Part shown: one piece after another, positions 1 through 5,209 of the stretch | Layout of the letters: each line of letters opens with the position of its first letter | Position numbering within the stretch: position 1 is the first letter of the stretch | Assembly: GCA_003507655.1 (NCBI GenBank) | Contig: DNUZ01000011.1 | Location: 156,157-161,365, forward strand | DNA: 5,209 bases | Direction: 5' to 3' | Origin: Lachnospiraceae bacterium | GTDB taxonomy: Bacteria; Bacillota; Clostridia; Lachnospirales; Lachnospiraceae | Program-made: the position numbers and the translations under genes | Notes under the pieces: model-generated | The model's database searches: none | What the model saw: the letters and a program-made list of their open reading frames with translations, nothing else | What the model was told of the DNA's origin: nothing

Positions 1-890
1 GTTGCATCGAATAAAGAACCAAATCTCATTCCTACGATATCGGAAGATACGATCTCATCCTCGTTGTATCCGAAGGATTCATTTGCTGCTGCTTTCATAG
101 CTGCATTGATGTCTTCTTTTGTTACACCAGCTTTTTTAACAACTGCTGTTAAGATTGTTGTAGAACCTGTTGGTGTAGGAACACGCTGTGCAGAACCGAT
201 TAATTTTCCGTTTAACTCTGGGATAACTAATCCGATTGCTTTTGCAGCACCTGTGCTGTTAGGAACGATGTTAACTGCTGCTGCACGGGATCTTCTTAAA
301 TCACCTTTTCTCTGTGGTCCGTCTAATGTCATCTGATCACCTGTGTAAGCGTGGATTGTGCACATGATACCGGACTGGATCGGTGCAAATTTGTTTAATG
401 CATCTGCCATTGGTGCTAAGCAGTTTGTTGTACAAGAAGCTGCTGAGATGATTGTATCAGAAGCTTTTAATGTCTCGTGGTTTGTGTTGTATACGATTGT
501 TGGAAGATCGTTACCTGCTGGAGCAGAAATAACAACTTTACGAGCACCTGCATTGATGTGTGCCTGTGCTTTTTCTTTGGATGTATAGAATCCGGAGCAC
601 TCTAATACAACGTCAACTTTTAATTCACCCCATGGGCAATTGTTTGCATCCGGGAATGCGTAGATTTTGATTTCTTTTCCATCAACTGTGATAGAATCTT
701 CTCCAGCTGTTACTGTGTCAGCTTTCTCATATTTTCCCTGAGAAGAATCATATTTTAACAAGTGTGCTAACATTTTAGGGCTTGTTAAATCGTTGATTGC
801 TACTACTTCGTATCCTTCTGCACCGAACATCTGTCTGAATGCAAGACGACCAATACGGCCAAAACCATTGATTGCTACTCTTACTGCCAT
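1..890 (-). CDS. gap: Type I glyceraldehyde-3-phosphate dehydrogenase, C-terminus cut by window edge
   Basis: Cytoplasmic glycolytic enzyme that oxidises and phosphorylates glyceraldehyde 3-phosphate to 1,3-bisphosphoglycerate using NAD+. The minus-strand frame is open from the ATG at 890 to the left edge, giving 296 complete codons of a family usually about 335-340 residues, so roughly 40 C-terminal residues lie outside. The N-terminal Rossmann motif INGFGRIGR is at residues 7-15, and Asp34 (AINDLT) is the residue typical of NAD+ preference. The active-site motif SCTTNC places the catalytic Cys at residue 153, and IHAYTGDQ gives the catalytic His at 180. RVPTPTGS and SSDIVG, typical of the catalytic domain, follow. 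The start is fixed by an AGGAGG at 899-904, eight bases upstream. The gene has its own promoter at 961-989, and the gene to its right ends in a hairpin at 1059-1083, so it is probably the first gene of its transcript. Identity is near certain; whether pgk or tpi follows cannot be seen. Confidence 0.98.
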   Translation of the reverse strand, partial: MAVRVAINGFGRIGRLAFRQMFGAEGYEVVAINDLTSPKMLAHLLKYDSSQGKYEKADTVTAGEDSITVDGKEIKIYAFPDANNCPWGELKVDVVLECSGFYTSKEKAQAHINAGARKVVISAPAGNDLPTIVYNTNHETLKASDTIISAASCTTNCLAPMADALNKFAPIQSGIMCTIHAYTGDQMTLDGPQRKGDLRRSRAAAVNIVPNSTGAAKAIGLVIPELNGKLIGSAQRVPTPTGSTTILTAVVKKAGVTKEDINAAMKAAANESFGYNEDEIVSSDIVGMRFGSLFDA

Positions 891-898
891 TTCTTATT

Positions 899-904
899 CC
901 TCCT
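899..904 (-). promoter_or_regulatory. Ribosome-binding site of gap
   Basis: A perfect AGGAGG on the minus strand, eight bases before the ATG at 890. It fixes the start of the GAPDH gene and predicts high translation, as expected for an abundant glycolytic enzyme. Confidence 0.92.
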
Positions 905-960
905 AGAAATTTTGAATGAAATTTTTTCTTACTTTTGAGCTAGCTTGCCCAACTACTGAT

Positions 961-989
961 ATTTTAACTAATTCTTAGAAAAATTTCAA
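961..989 (-). promoter_or_regulatory. Sigma-A type promoter of gap
   Basis: On the minus strand, TTGAAA (989-984) is followed after exactly 17 bases by TAAAAT (966-961), each hexamer one base from consensus (TTGACA and TATAAT). Transcription should start near 955, giving a leader of about 65 nt. That leader carries a direct repeat of AAAATTTC shortly before the RBS. No better promoter is visible between this gene and the hairpin at 1059-1083. Confidence 0.8.
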
Positions 990-1004
990 GGGTATTTCGT
1001 ATCT

Positions 1005-1022
1005 TTGTTAAACTTTTCACTA
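1005..1022. promoter_or_regulatory. Possible Rex-like redox operator upstream of gap
   Basis: On the plus strand, TTGTTAA, four bases, then TTCACTA. This matches the Rex operator pattern TTGTTAA-N4-TTAACAA at 12 of 14 specified positions, with one half-site perfect. It lies about 15 bp upstream of the gap -35 box. Rex is an NADH-sensing repressor in Firmicutes, and glycolytic genes including gap belong to its regulon in some clostridia. The AT-rich context makes chance matches likely, and the site does not overlap the promoter hexamers, so this is tentative. Confidence 0.3.
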
Positions 1023-1058
1023 TTTTTTTACACATATTGGATTTTGTATAAGAATTCA

Positions 1059-1083
1059 GGGGCAAAAACTACCGTTTTGCCCC
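1059..1083 (-). terminator. Hairpin terminator after the secreted FnIII protein gene
   Basis: A perfect 9-bp stem (GGGGCAAAA at 1059-1067 with TTTTGCCCC at 1075-1083) around a 7-base loop, 16 bases past the stop codon of the minus-strand gene. The tract after the stem on the minus strand is T-rich but interrupted (TGAATTCTTAT), so termination may be incomplete. No plus-strand gene approaches from the left, so the minus orientation is preferred. Confidence 0.7.
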
Positions 1084-1099
1084 CAATATTGTTTCACTT

Positions 1100-1966
1100 C
1101 TATTTTCGGATGGTGATGGATTTGATATTACTGTAAGATCCATAGAGTCTTTGTCCGTTTACATTCCGGTATGCCCGTATCTTATAGTAGTATTTTTTTC
1201 CGATCATCCGGTTTTTGTCTGTCATGCTGCAGTTCTTTGCTGAATTGATCGTTTTTATTTTTTTATATCCGGAGTTCTTTTTTGTGGAACGGTATACTTC
1301 ATATCCGCTGGTTTTATCGCTCCGGTTCCACTTTAACCACACTTTTTTGGTCGCTTTATTCTTTGCCGTTGTCAGCTTCACGGTCTGCGGTATTTTTACC
1401 ACACTGTCATAATTATTCGCATGGCGGATATAAGTTAAGCCCGTAATGGATGATTTTGGGATCGTAACGTTCCATCGGATCTTGCAGTGGCCGTCCCAGT
1501 TGCAGTCTGCAAACGTGATCGTATCTGCCGTAACCTTTGTCACAAAAACGGAATGCGTATTATACCTGTAACGGATCACATCCCCGGCTTTTACTTTTGA
1601 CAGGTTCGTATGGCTAGACCAGGTTCTTGGTGCACTTCCGAACACATCATAACCGAGTTTTTCTGAAAATCCCATACACTGGATCGCATTAGAAAAACTG
1701 TTACAGCCGCACTGCCCCTGATATCCCTTTGCCAGACAATTGCCATGATGCGTACACGGTGTATCCGTCCAGCCATCCGGGTTATTTACAAAACTCCCTG
1801 AGTGGTTCCAGTATTTTCCGTTTGGAAATTTTTTCTGAAGCTGCGTGATCCTCTGCTCTAAACTTCCGCTTGTACTTGCTGCTTCTGCCTTTATCGGTGT
1901 ATCTGCCACAGCCAGCATGGACACAAGCAGGCAGACCGTAAGCAGTCCTGATAGTATTTTTTTCAT
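1100..1966 (-). CDS. Secreted cysteine-peptidase/amidase-like protein with C-terminal FnIII domain
   Basis: A 288-residue exported protein. Residues 1-30 form a Sec signal peptide: a KK start, a hydrophobic core LSGLLTVCLLVSMLAV and a probable cut after AEA or EAA. Residues about 35-185 hold a compact domain with a possible Cys-His-polar triad. Cys88 lies in QCGCNSFSNAI at a helix start, His138 follows a GDVIRYR strand, and Asp154/Asn156 lie in FADCNWDGHC. This order resembles the NlpC/P60-CHAP superfamily (peptidoglycan hydrolases, amidases). The domain is cysteine-rich (71, 77, 86, 88, 97, 155, 161), suggesting disulfides or metal binding. Residues about 193-287 form an FnIII domain (KVWLKWNRSDKTSGYEVYRS, then YYYKIRAY), common in Lachnospiraceae extracellular proteins. 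No LPxTG or transmembrane anchor follows, so it is probably released or held non-covalently. The start has GAAGGAA seven bases upstream. Secretion and FnIII are solid; the enzymatic role is inference. Confidence 0.88.
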   Translation of the reverse strand: MKKILSGLLTVCLLVSMLAVADTPIKAEAASTSGSLEQRITQLQKKFPNGKYWNHSGSFVNNPDGWTDTPCTHHGNCLAKGYQGQCGCNSFSNAIQCMGFSEKLGYDVFGSAPRTWSSHTNLSKVKAGDVIRYRYNTHSVFVTKVTADTITFADCNWDGHCKIRWNVTIPKSSITGLTYIRHANNYDSVVKIPQTVKLTTAKNKATKKVWLKWNRSDKTSGYEVYRSTKKNSGYKKIKTINSAKNCSMTDKNRMIGKKYYYKIRAYRNVNGQRLYGSYSNIKSITIRK

Positions 1967-1973
1967 CGGTGGA

Positions 1974-1979
1974 TTCCTT
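1974..1979 (-). promoter_or_regulatory. Ribosome-binding site of the secreted FnIII protein gene
   Basis: AAGGAA on the minus strand, inside GGGAAGGAA, seven bases before the ATG at 1966. It supports this start, which is also the one that gives a well-formed signal peptide. Confidence 0.7.
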
Positions 1980-2029
1980 CCCTGTTGGTATATTGCAGAT
2001 GTTTTCTGCTTCCTTTGTCGCTATATTAA

Positions 2030-2058
2030 ATGATAACATGGAACAGGAATGTGAACAA
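2030..2058 (-). promoter_or_regulatory. Promoter of the secreted FnIII protein gene
   Basis: On the minus strand, TTGTTC (2058-2053), a 17-base spacer and TATCAT (2035-2030), with a TG one base before the -10 that makes it an extended -10 promoter. The -35 is weak, but the spacing and extended -10 are good. A start near 2023 gives a leader of about 57 nt, which includes a small hairpin (GCAGA/TCTGC at 1995-2009). Confidence 0.6.
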
Positions 2059-2080
2059 GTGGAATCTTTTGCTGTGGTTG

Positions 2081-2089
2081 TGATATAAT
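2081..2089 (+). promoter_or_regulatory. Extended -10 promoter reading toward the histidinol-phosphatase gene
   Basis: TGATATAAT is a perfect TATAAT (2084-2089) preceded by the TGn extension. No good -35 is seen at 16-18 bases upstream, which is acceptable for extended -10 promoters. Transcription would begin near 2096, so the whole palindromic block at 2105-2225 would lie in the 5' leader of the gene at 2285. It is divergent from the promoter at 2030-2058. Confidence 0.55.
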
Positions 2090-2104
2090 GAGTGCAAGCG
2101 ATGA

Positions 2105-2225
2105 GCAGTGCCATCCAACGAAAATATAACTGACTTGTGCTTGCATAAAGTCAATTATATTTTTGTTGGATGATAGGGCGAATGCCCGTACAGCAAAAAA
2201 ATCTTTGATTTTTGAGCGGCACTGC
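2105..2225. repeat. Complex palindromic element (nested stem-loops), possible dispersed repeat or structured leader
   Basis: An outer 8-bp inverted repeat (GCAGTGCC at 2105-2112 with GGCACTGC at 2218-2225) encloses three hairpins. The first is a 25-bp arm pair, 2112-2136 with 2148-2172, matching at 23 of 25 positions around an 11-base loop (it shares base 2112 with the outer arm). The second is GGGC-GAAT-GCCC at 2176-2187. The third is AAAAATC-TTT-GATTTTT at 2197-2213. The fold resembles a four-way junction. It contains no terminator-like U-tract and no recognisable riboswitch core. It could be a MITE- or REP-like element common in Lachnospiraceae intergenic regions, or a cis-acting RNA leader; the sequence alone cannot decide. 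The rest of the 318-bp gap is the two promoters, the RBSs and a short palindrome. Confidence 0.75.
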
Positions 2226-2228
2226 GAT

Positions 2229-2242
2229 GTGTATGCATACAC
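2229..2242. repeat. 14-bp perfect palindrome between the stem-loop element and the RBS
   Basis: GTGTATGCATACAC reads the same on both strands over 14 bases. It lies directly after the nested stem-loop element and 30 bases before the AGGAGG of the next gene. It could be a dimeric regulator site, or the outermost part of the repeat element. Confidence 0.6.
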
Positions 2243-2271
2243 GGTAACGCATAATTGAATGAAATAATCAC

Positions 2272-2277
2272 AGGAGG
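2272..2277 (+). promoter_or_regulatory. Ribosome-binding site deciding the histidinol-phosphatase start
   Basis: A perfect AGGAGG, seven bases before the ATG at 2285. An in-frame ATG at 2255 lies upstream of this site and would add ten residues unlike the family, so the start at 2285 is chosen. Confidence 0.9.
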
Positions 2278-2284
2278 ATTACAA

Positions 2285-3085
2285 ATGCTTTGGGACACCC
2301 ATTTACATACACGTTATTCCGGTGACAGCACTGCCGAACCGGAAGATATGGTTCAGGCTGCCCTTCAACATGGTTTGGATGGCATCTGCTTTACCGATCA
2401 TATTGATTACGACTATCCAAAGGAACCGGAACTTTTTTTATTCGATATGGATGCTTATCAAAAAGAGTTGTCTGAGTTAAAGGAAAAATATCAAAACGTT
2501 CTGCCAATCTGCATTGGTGTGGAACTCGGTCTACAGCCACAGGCCGCGGAATATAACCGTCAGCTTTTACAGAACAGCATTTTAGACTTTGTCATTGGTT
2601 CTTCCCATGTTGTGCACGGGATCGATCCTTATTATCCTGAGTATTATGAAGGAAAAACGGAGTATGAGGCTTACTTAGAATATTTTGAATCCATTCTAGA
2701 AAATATTCAGGCTTATGACGATTTTGACGTTTACGGACACATCGACTATGTTGTCCGCTATGGTCCAAATAAAAATGCCGATTATTCTTATCGAAAATAT
2801 TCTGACGTGATAGATGAGATTTTTAAGCAGTTAATTTCCCGTGGAAAAGGCATCGAGTTAAATACTGCCGGTTTAAAATACGGTCTTGGACATCCGCATC
2901 CAACGGAAGATGCCCTTGGCCGCTACCGTGAACTTGGCGGCGAGATCCTGACGATCGGTTCTGACGGACACAAACCGGAACACCTCGCCTTTGATTTTAA
3001 AAAAGTGCCCTCGTTTCTGCAGGATGCCGGTTTTCGCTATTATACGGTTTTCCGGGGACGGAAGGCGGAATTTGTGAAACTGTAA
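2285..3085 (+). CDS. hisJ: PHP-family histidinol-phosphatase (HisJ/HisK type)
   Basis: Cytoplasmic metal-dependent phosphatase that converts L-histidinol phosphate to L-histidinol, the penultimate stage of histidine synthesis. It has 266 residues, close to the Bacillus subtilis enzyme. All PHP metal-ligand motifs are present in order: THLH (His6, His8), FTDH (Asp38, His39), GVELG (Glu80), GSSHVVHG (His108, His111), YGHIDYV (His152) and GSDGH (Asp227, His229). LNTAGLKYGLGHPHP at about 192-206 is typical of the HisJ/HisK subfamily. The start at 2285 follows a perfect AGGAGG and puts the THLH motif at residues 5-8, as usual. The gene is monocistronic, between an extended -10 promoter at 2081-2089 and a terminator at 3102-3144, with no other his gene in view. 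Other PHP phosphoesterases cannot be excluded, but the motif set favours histidinol phosphate. Confidence 0.93.
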   Translation: MLWDTHLHTRYSGDSTAEPEDMVQAALQHGLDGICFTDHIDYDYPKEPELFLFDMDAYQKELSELKEKYQNVLPICIGVELGLQPQAAEYNRQLLQNSILDFVIGSSHVVHGIDPYYPEYYEGKTEYEAYLEYFESILENIQAYDDFDVYGHIDYVVRYGPNKNADYSYRKYSDVIDEIFKQLISRGKGIELNTAGLKYGLGHPHPTEDALGRYRELGGEILTIGSDGHKPEHLAFDFKKVPSFLQDAGFRYYTVFRGRKAEFVKL

Positions 3086-3101
3086 AAAGAGTTCTAAAAA
3101 A

Positions 3102-3144
3102 TCCGTAGTGTGACAGGTACGATAAACCTCTATCACATTACGGA
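3102..3144. terminator. Bidirectional terminator between convergent genes
   Basis: TCCGTAGTGTGA (3102-3113) pairs with TCACATTACGGA (3133-3144) in a 12-bp stem with one G-U pair. An inner AGGT/ACCT stem extends it. On the plus strand it is followed by CTTTTATCTGTTTTTA, and on the minus strand by TTTTTTAGAAC. It can therefore stop transcription from both the histidinol-phosphatase gene (stop 17 bases away) and the Rpn-family gene (stop 14 bases away). Confidence 0.85.
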
Positions 3145-3157
3145 CTTTTATCTGTTT

Positions 3158-3931
3158 TTATAGTTCTTTACGCACTCCTTCTAAGAATACCTCATCACAT
3201 TCTGCTAACGCACAAATGTCTGCATCTGCCATGCCACGCCGCAACATATTCTTAACGATTGTTTTTGTTTTATCCAATTCTCCTTCTACTCGTCCTTCTA
3301 ATTTCCCTTTCAGTATTAAATCATCAATTGCTTTGCACATATTGACCCTGCCCCCTTCGATATAATCATCTTTAACTGCAAGTAAATTCTCTGATCCTGT
3401 ATAGGCAGCTGCCATATTGTAGGCATCCTCTTCCATTTTTCCATACTCAGGATCTTTCGTCATTAACTGCCGCATACTCTCATCATCCTTAGAACAGCGG
3501 ATAAAATCCAACATTCCATGCAAATCTGTAGCTGCATCCCATTCGTCTTTTCCATAGTATAGCACAAATGTCACAACCGGATAAAGACGTATATCTTTTT
3601 GAAATCCACACAAATACTCTGCTGCTGTTAAATACTGACCATCCTTTCCTTTTCTGCGAAGTCTTCTGCGGATACACTTAAGCTGCTTTTCGTATTCTCC
3701 AACATCGTAAGACATTGCCCGTACTGGAAATGTATAATCGATGTTGTTCTGGTTTTCAATGCCGATCACGGCAAAATTAATGCCAAAGGCAGTCTTACGG
3801 ACTAAATCACGGATTTTAATGCCATATGTGTGTTTTCCGATATACCGGTGCTTTCTGTCTCCCGTGGTCTGTCCCCAGAAACCGGTCTGCGTATCCATCT
3901 CCTGCTTTTTTCTAAATTGATTTAAAAGCAT
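3158..3931 (-). CDS. Rpn-family PD-(D/E)xK nuclease/putative transposase, apparently N-terminally truncated
   Basis: A 257-residue protein of the Rpn (recombination-promoting nuclease)/PD-(D/E)xK transposase group, DNA endonucleases tied to recA-independent recombination. The core FAVIGIENQ carries Glu59 and Gln61 of the ExQ half of the active site. It is followed by DYTFPVRAMSYDVGEYEKQ, LCGFQKDIRLYPVVTFVLYYGKDEWD and a C-terminal GKLEGRVEGELDKTKTIVKNMLRRGM helix, all typical of the family. Full-length members usually begin about 50-70 residues earlier with the region that supplies the catalytic Asp. Here that part is absent, with a stop codon seven codons above the ATG. No RBS precedes the ATG at 3931 (the leader is A-rich), and Met12 sits directly on AGGAG, too close to use. 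A strong promoter lies at 4011-4039. It may be a decaying remnant still transcribed, or a catalytically dead regulator. Family membership is confident; activity is doubtful. Confidence 0.85.
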   Translation of the reverse strand: MLLNQFRKKQEMDTQTGFWGQTTGDRKHRYIGKHTYGIKIRDLVRKTAFGINFAVIGIENQNNIDYTFPVRAMSYDVGEYEKQLKCIRRRLRRKGKDGQYLTAAEYLCGFQKDIRLYPVVTFVLYYGKDEWDAATDLHGMLDFIRCSKDDESMRQLMTKDPEYGKMEEDAYNMAAAYTGSENLLAVKDDYIEGGRVNMCKAIDDLILKGKLEGRVEGELDKTKTIVKNMLRRGMADADICALAECDEVFLEGVRKEL

Positions 3932-4010
3932 AGATTTTTTGATATGATATTAGATAGAATTGACAGGTATACACCTGATAAGATATCCAGAATCTGTATG
4001 CTTTGTGAGA

Positions 4011-4039
4011 ATTTTATCATAAGTTCCCGCTGCTGTAAA
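4011..4039 (-). promoter_or_regulatory. Strong promoter of the Rpn-family gene
   Basis: On the minus strand, TTTACA (4039-4034), exactly 17 bases, then TAAAAT (4016-4011), with a TG extension (TGATAAAAT). Each hexamer is one base from consensus. Transcription would start near 4004, about 73 bases before the ATG at 3931. The region between 3932 and 4149 holds no gene I can support; this promoter is its only clear feature. Confidence 0.7.
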
Positions 4040-4149
4040 GGATACTTTTGGCTTCTACGCTTAGTGCAATATGGATACTACATTCAGATGCTGTCAGCTA
4101 AAATTTGCGGAATCTGATATCCTTTTACCCAAAAATATTTACACTCAAA

Positions 4150-4183
4150 AAAATGCCGTAACCCCTTGAGATTACGGCATTTT
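4150..4183 (-). terminator. Intrinsic terminator of the GGGtGRT gene
   Basis: A perfect 12-bp stem (4150-4161 with 4172-4183, core TGCCGTAA/TTACGGCA) and a 10-base loop lie 33 bases past the stop codon. On the minus strand the stem runs straight into an unbroken T-tract. This is a textbook Rho-independent terminator, and it isolates the GGGtGRT transcript from the Rpn-family gene. Confidence 0.92.
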
Positions 4184-4215
4184 CAACGTTTTCTTAATTA
4201 ATACTTTAGTTCTTC

Positions 4216-5209
4216 TTAGAACTTACCAGCCTTTGCAGCTTCCTCAACAGATACTGCAACTGCTACGGTAGCACCTACCATTGGGTTATTACCCATTCCG
4301 ATCAAGCCCATCATTTCTACATGAGCCGGTACGGATGAAGAACCAGCGAACTGTGCATCAGAGTGCATACGTCCCATAGTATCTGTCATACCGTAGGAAG
4401 CAGGACCTGCTGCCATGTTGTCCGGGTGAAGTGTACGTCCTGTACCACCACCGGATGCTACTGAGAAGTATTTCTTGCCCTGCTCGATACATTCTTTCTT
4501 GTATGTACCTGCTACCGGATGCTGGAAACGTGTAGGGTTTGTAGAGTTACCTGTGATAGATACACCTACGTTCTCTTTGTGCATGATTGCAACACCTTCT
4601 ACTACGTCATCTGCACCATAGCATTTTACAGAAGCACGAAGTCCGTTAGAATAGGATTTCTCATATACTACGTTTAATTCATTCTTTGCGTAATCCATCT
4701 TTGTCTCAACAAATGTGAATCCGTTGATACGGGAGATGATCTGTGCAGCGTCTTTTCCAAGACCGTTTAAGATAACGCGTAAAGGTTTCTGACGTACTTT
4801 GTTTGCTTTCTCAGCAATACCGATTGCACCTTCTGCTGCTGCAAAAGATTCATGTCCTGCTAAGAAGCAGAAGCACTCTGTCTCTTCCTCTAATAACATT
4901 TTTCCTAAGTTACCATGACCGATACCAACTTTTCTGTGGTCTGCAACGGAACCCGGAATACAGAAAGCCTGAAGACCTTCTCCGATTGCTGCTGCTGCAT
5001 CTGCTGCTTTTCTGCAGCCTTTTTTGATTGCGATAGCTGCTCCTACTGTGTAAGCCCAGCAAGCGTTCTCAAAACAGATTGGCTGGATTTTCTTTACCTG
5101 CTCGTAAACGTCAAGTCCAGCATCTTTTGTAATTTTTTCAGCCTCTTCGATGGAGCTGATTCCATAACTGTTTAAAACGGAATTGATCTGGTCAATTCTT
5201 CTTTCATAT
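4216..5209 (-). CDS. GGGtGRT family protein, first few residues beyond window edge
   Basis: The minus-strand frame is open from the right edge to the TAA at 4216-4218, giving 330 visible residues. It lacks only a short N-terminus, as the visible part starts YERRIDQINSVLNSYGI. The signature GGGTGRT is at visible residues 253-259, inside SVASGGGTGRTLHPDNMAAG. Other highly conserved blocks are QPICFENACWAYTVGAA (about 42-58), HGNLGKMLLEEET, CFLAGHESFAAAEGAIG, RVILNGLGKDAAQIISRINGF, GNSTNPTRFQHPVAGTYKKECIEQG and GRMHSDAQFAGSSSVPAHVEMMGLIGMGNNPMVGAT. Cysteines at visible positions 45, 50, 65 and 83 are notable. The family is strongly conserved among anaerobes but has no established function. From memory it is often next to a NifU-like Fe-S scaffold gene, which would lie to the right, outside the window. 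No signal peptide or membrane segment is seen, so it is probably cytoplasmic. An ATG at 4899 is internal, not the start. Confidence 0.95.
   Translation of the reverse strand, partial: YERRIDQINSVLNSYGISSIEEAEKITKDAGLDVYEQVKKIQPICFENACWAYTVGAAIAIKKGCRKAADAAAAIGEGLQAFCIPGSVADHRKVGIGHGNLGKMLLEEETECFCFLAGHESFAAAEGAIGIAEKANKVRQKPLRVILNGLGKDAAQIISRINGFTFVETKMDYAKNELNVVYEKSYSNGLRASVKCYGADDVVEGVAIMHKENVGVSITGNSTNPTRFQHPVAGTYKKECIEQGKKYFSVASGGGTGRTLHPDNMAAGPASYGMTDTMGRMHSDAQFAGSSSVPAHVEMMGLIGMGNNPMVGATVAVAVSVEEAAKAGKF

Noticed and set aside
64..588. Plus-strand frames opposite the GAPDH gene
   Set aside because: They are antisense shadows of a highly conserved coding sequence, with no RBS and no family resemblance.
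1782..2114. Minus-strand 110-codon frame overlapping the start of the secreted FnIII gene
   Set aside because: It is out of frame with the recognisable protein, crosses that gene's promoter and signal-peptide region, and has no RBS or domain.
2214..2226. GGCACTGCG resembling the T-box core GGNACCGCG in the leader of a histidine-pathway gene
   Set aside because: It has a mismatch in the invariant core and pairs fully with GCAGTGCC upstream. No terminator with a U-tract follows, and there is no Stem I with a specifier loop.
2021..2242. Minus-strand 73-codon reading frame across the palindromic element
   Set aside because: It is made almost entirely from the inverted repeats and overlaps both promoters. 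It has no RBS and no recognisable domain. It is probably a chance frame that would recur wherever the repeat occurs.
3961..3990. Plus-strand TTGACA (3960-3965) as a promoter
   Set aside because: No acceptable -10 hexamer lies 16-18 bases downstream, and no plus-strand gene follows.
3932..4149. Search for a frameshifted N-terminus of the Rpn-family gene or a small gene in this gap
   Set aside because: The three minus-strand frames upstream of 3931 contain stops and no Rpn-like N-terminal motif. No RBS-plus-ATG pair with a convincing product was seen on either strand.
4803..5175. Two overlapping plus-strand frames opposite the GGGtGRT gene
   Set aside because: They are Cys/Leu/Phe-rich antisense shadows of conserved codons. 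The minus strand is a clearly recognisable protein through the same bases.

Overview
The window looks like a piece of a low-GC Firmicutes chromosome, most likely Lachnospiraceae (a Roseburia or Agathobacter-type gut anaerobe). The reasons are strong AGGAGG ribosome-binding sites, canonical TTGnnn/TAnnnT promoters, a GGGtGRT-family protein, a Lachnospiraceae-style secreted fibronectin type III protein and an Rpn-type PD-(D/E)xK nuclease. The genus is inferred from protein style, not from a search.

Layout, left to right. (1) Positions 1-890, minus: the first 296 codons of type I glyceraldehyde-3-phosphate dehydrogenase (GAPDH), running off the left edge, with its own promoter, a strong RBS and a possible Rex-like operator upstream. 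(2) 1100-1966, minus: a secreted 288-residue protein with a cysteine-peptidase/amidase-like domain and a C-terminal FnIII domain. It is followed by a hairpin terminator and preceded by a divergent promoter. (3) 1967-2284: a 318-bp divergent intergenic region. It holds one promoter for each flanking gene and, downstream of the rightward promoter, a strikingly palindromic element of about 120 bp. That element would form the 5' leader of the next gene. (4) 2285-3085, plus: a PHP-family histidinol-phosphatase (HisJ/HisK type), standing alone rather than in a his operon. (5) A bidirectional terminator at about 3102-3144 lies between convergent genes. (6) 3158-3931, minus: an Rpn/PD-(D/E)xK 'transposase' family protein that appears to lack its N-terminal part. 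It is transcribed from a very good promoter but has no visible RBS. (7) 4150-4183: an intrinsic terminator for the leftmost-running gene from the right edge. (8) 4216-5209, minus: a nearly complete GGGtGRT-family protein missing only its first few residues.

The genes do not form one pathway. They are mostly monocistronic housekeeping or accessory units, each with its own promoter and terminator. The parts most worth following up are the structured leader/repeat element at 2093-2242, the truncated Rpn gene, the secreted peptidase-like protein and the functionally uncharacterised GGGtGRT protein. I saw no tRNA, rRNA, CRISPR array, intact insertion sequence or prophage gene.
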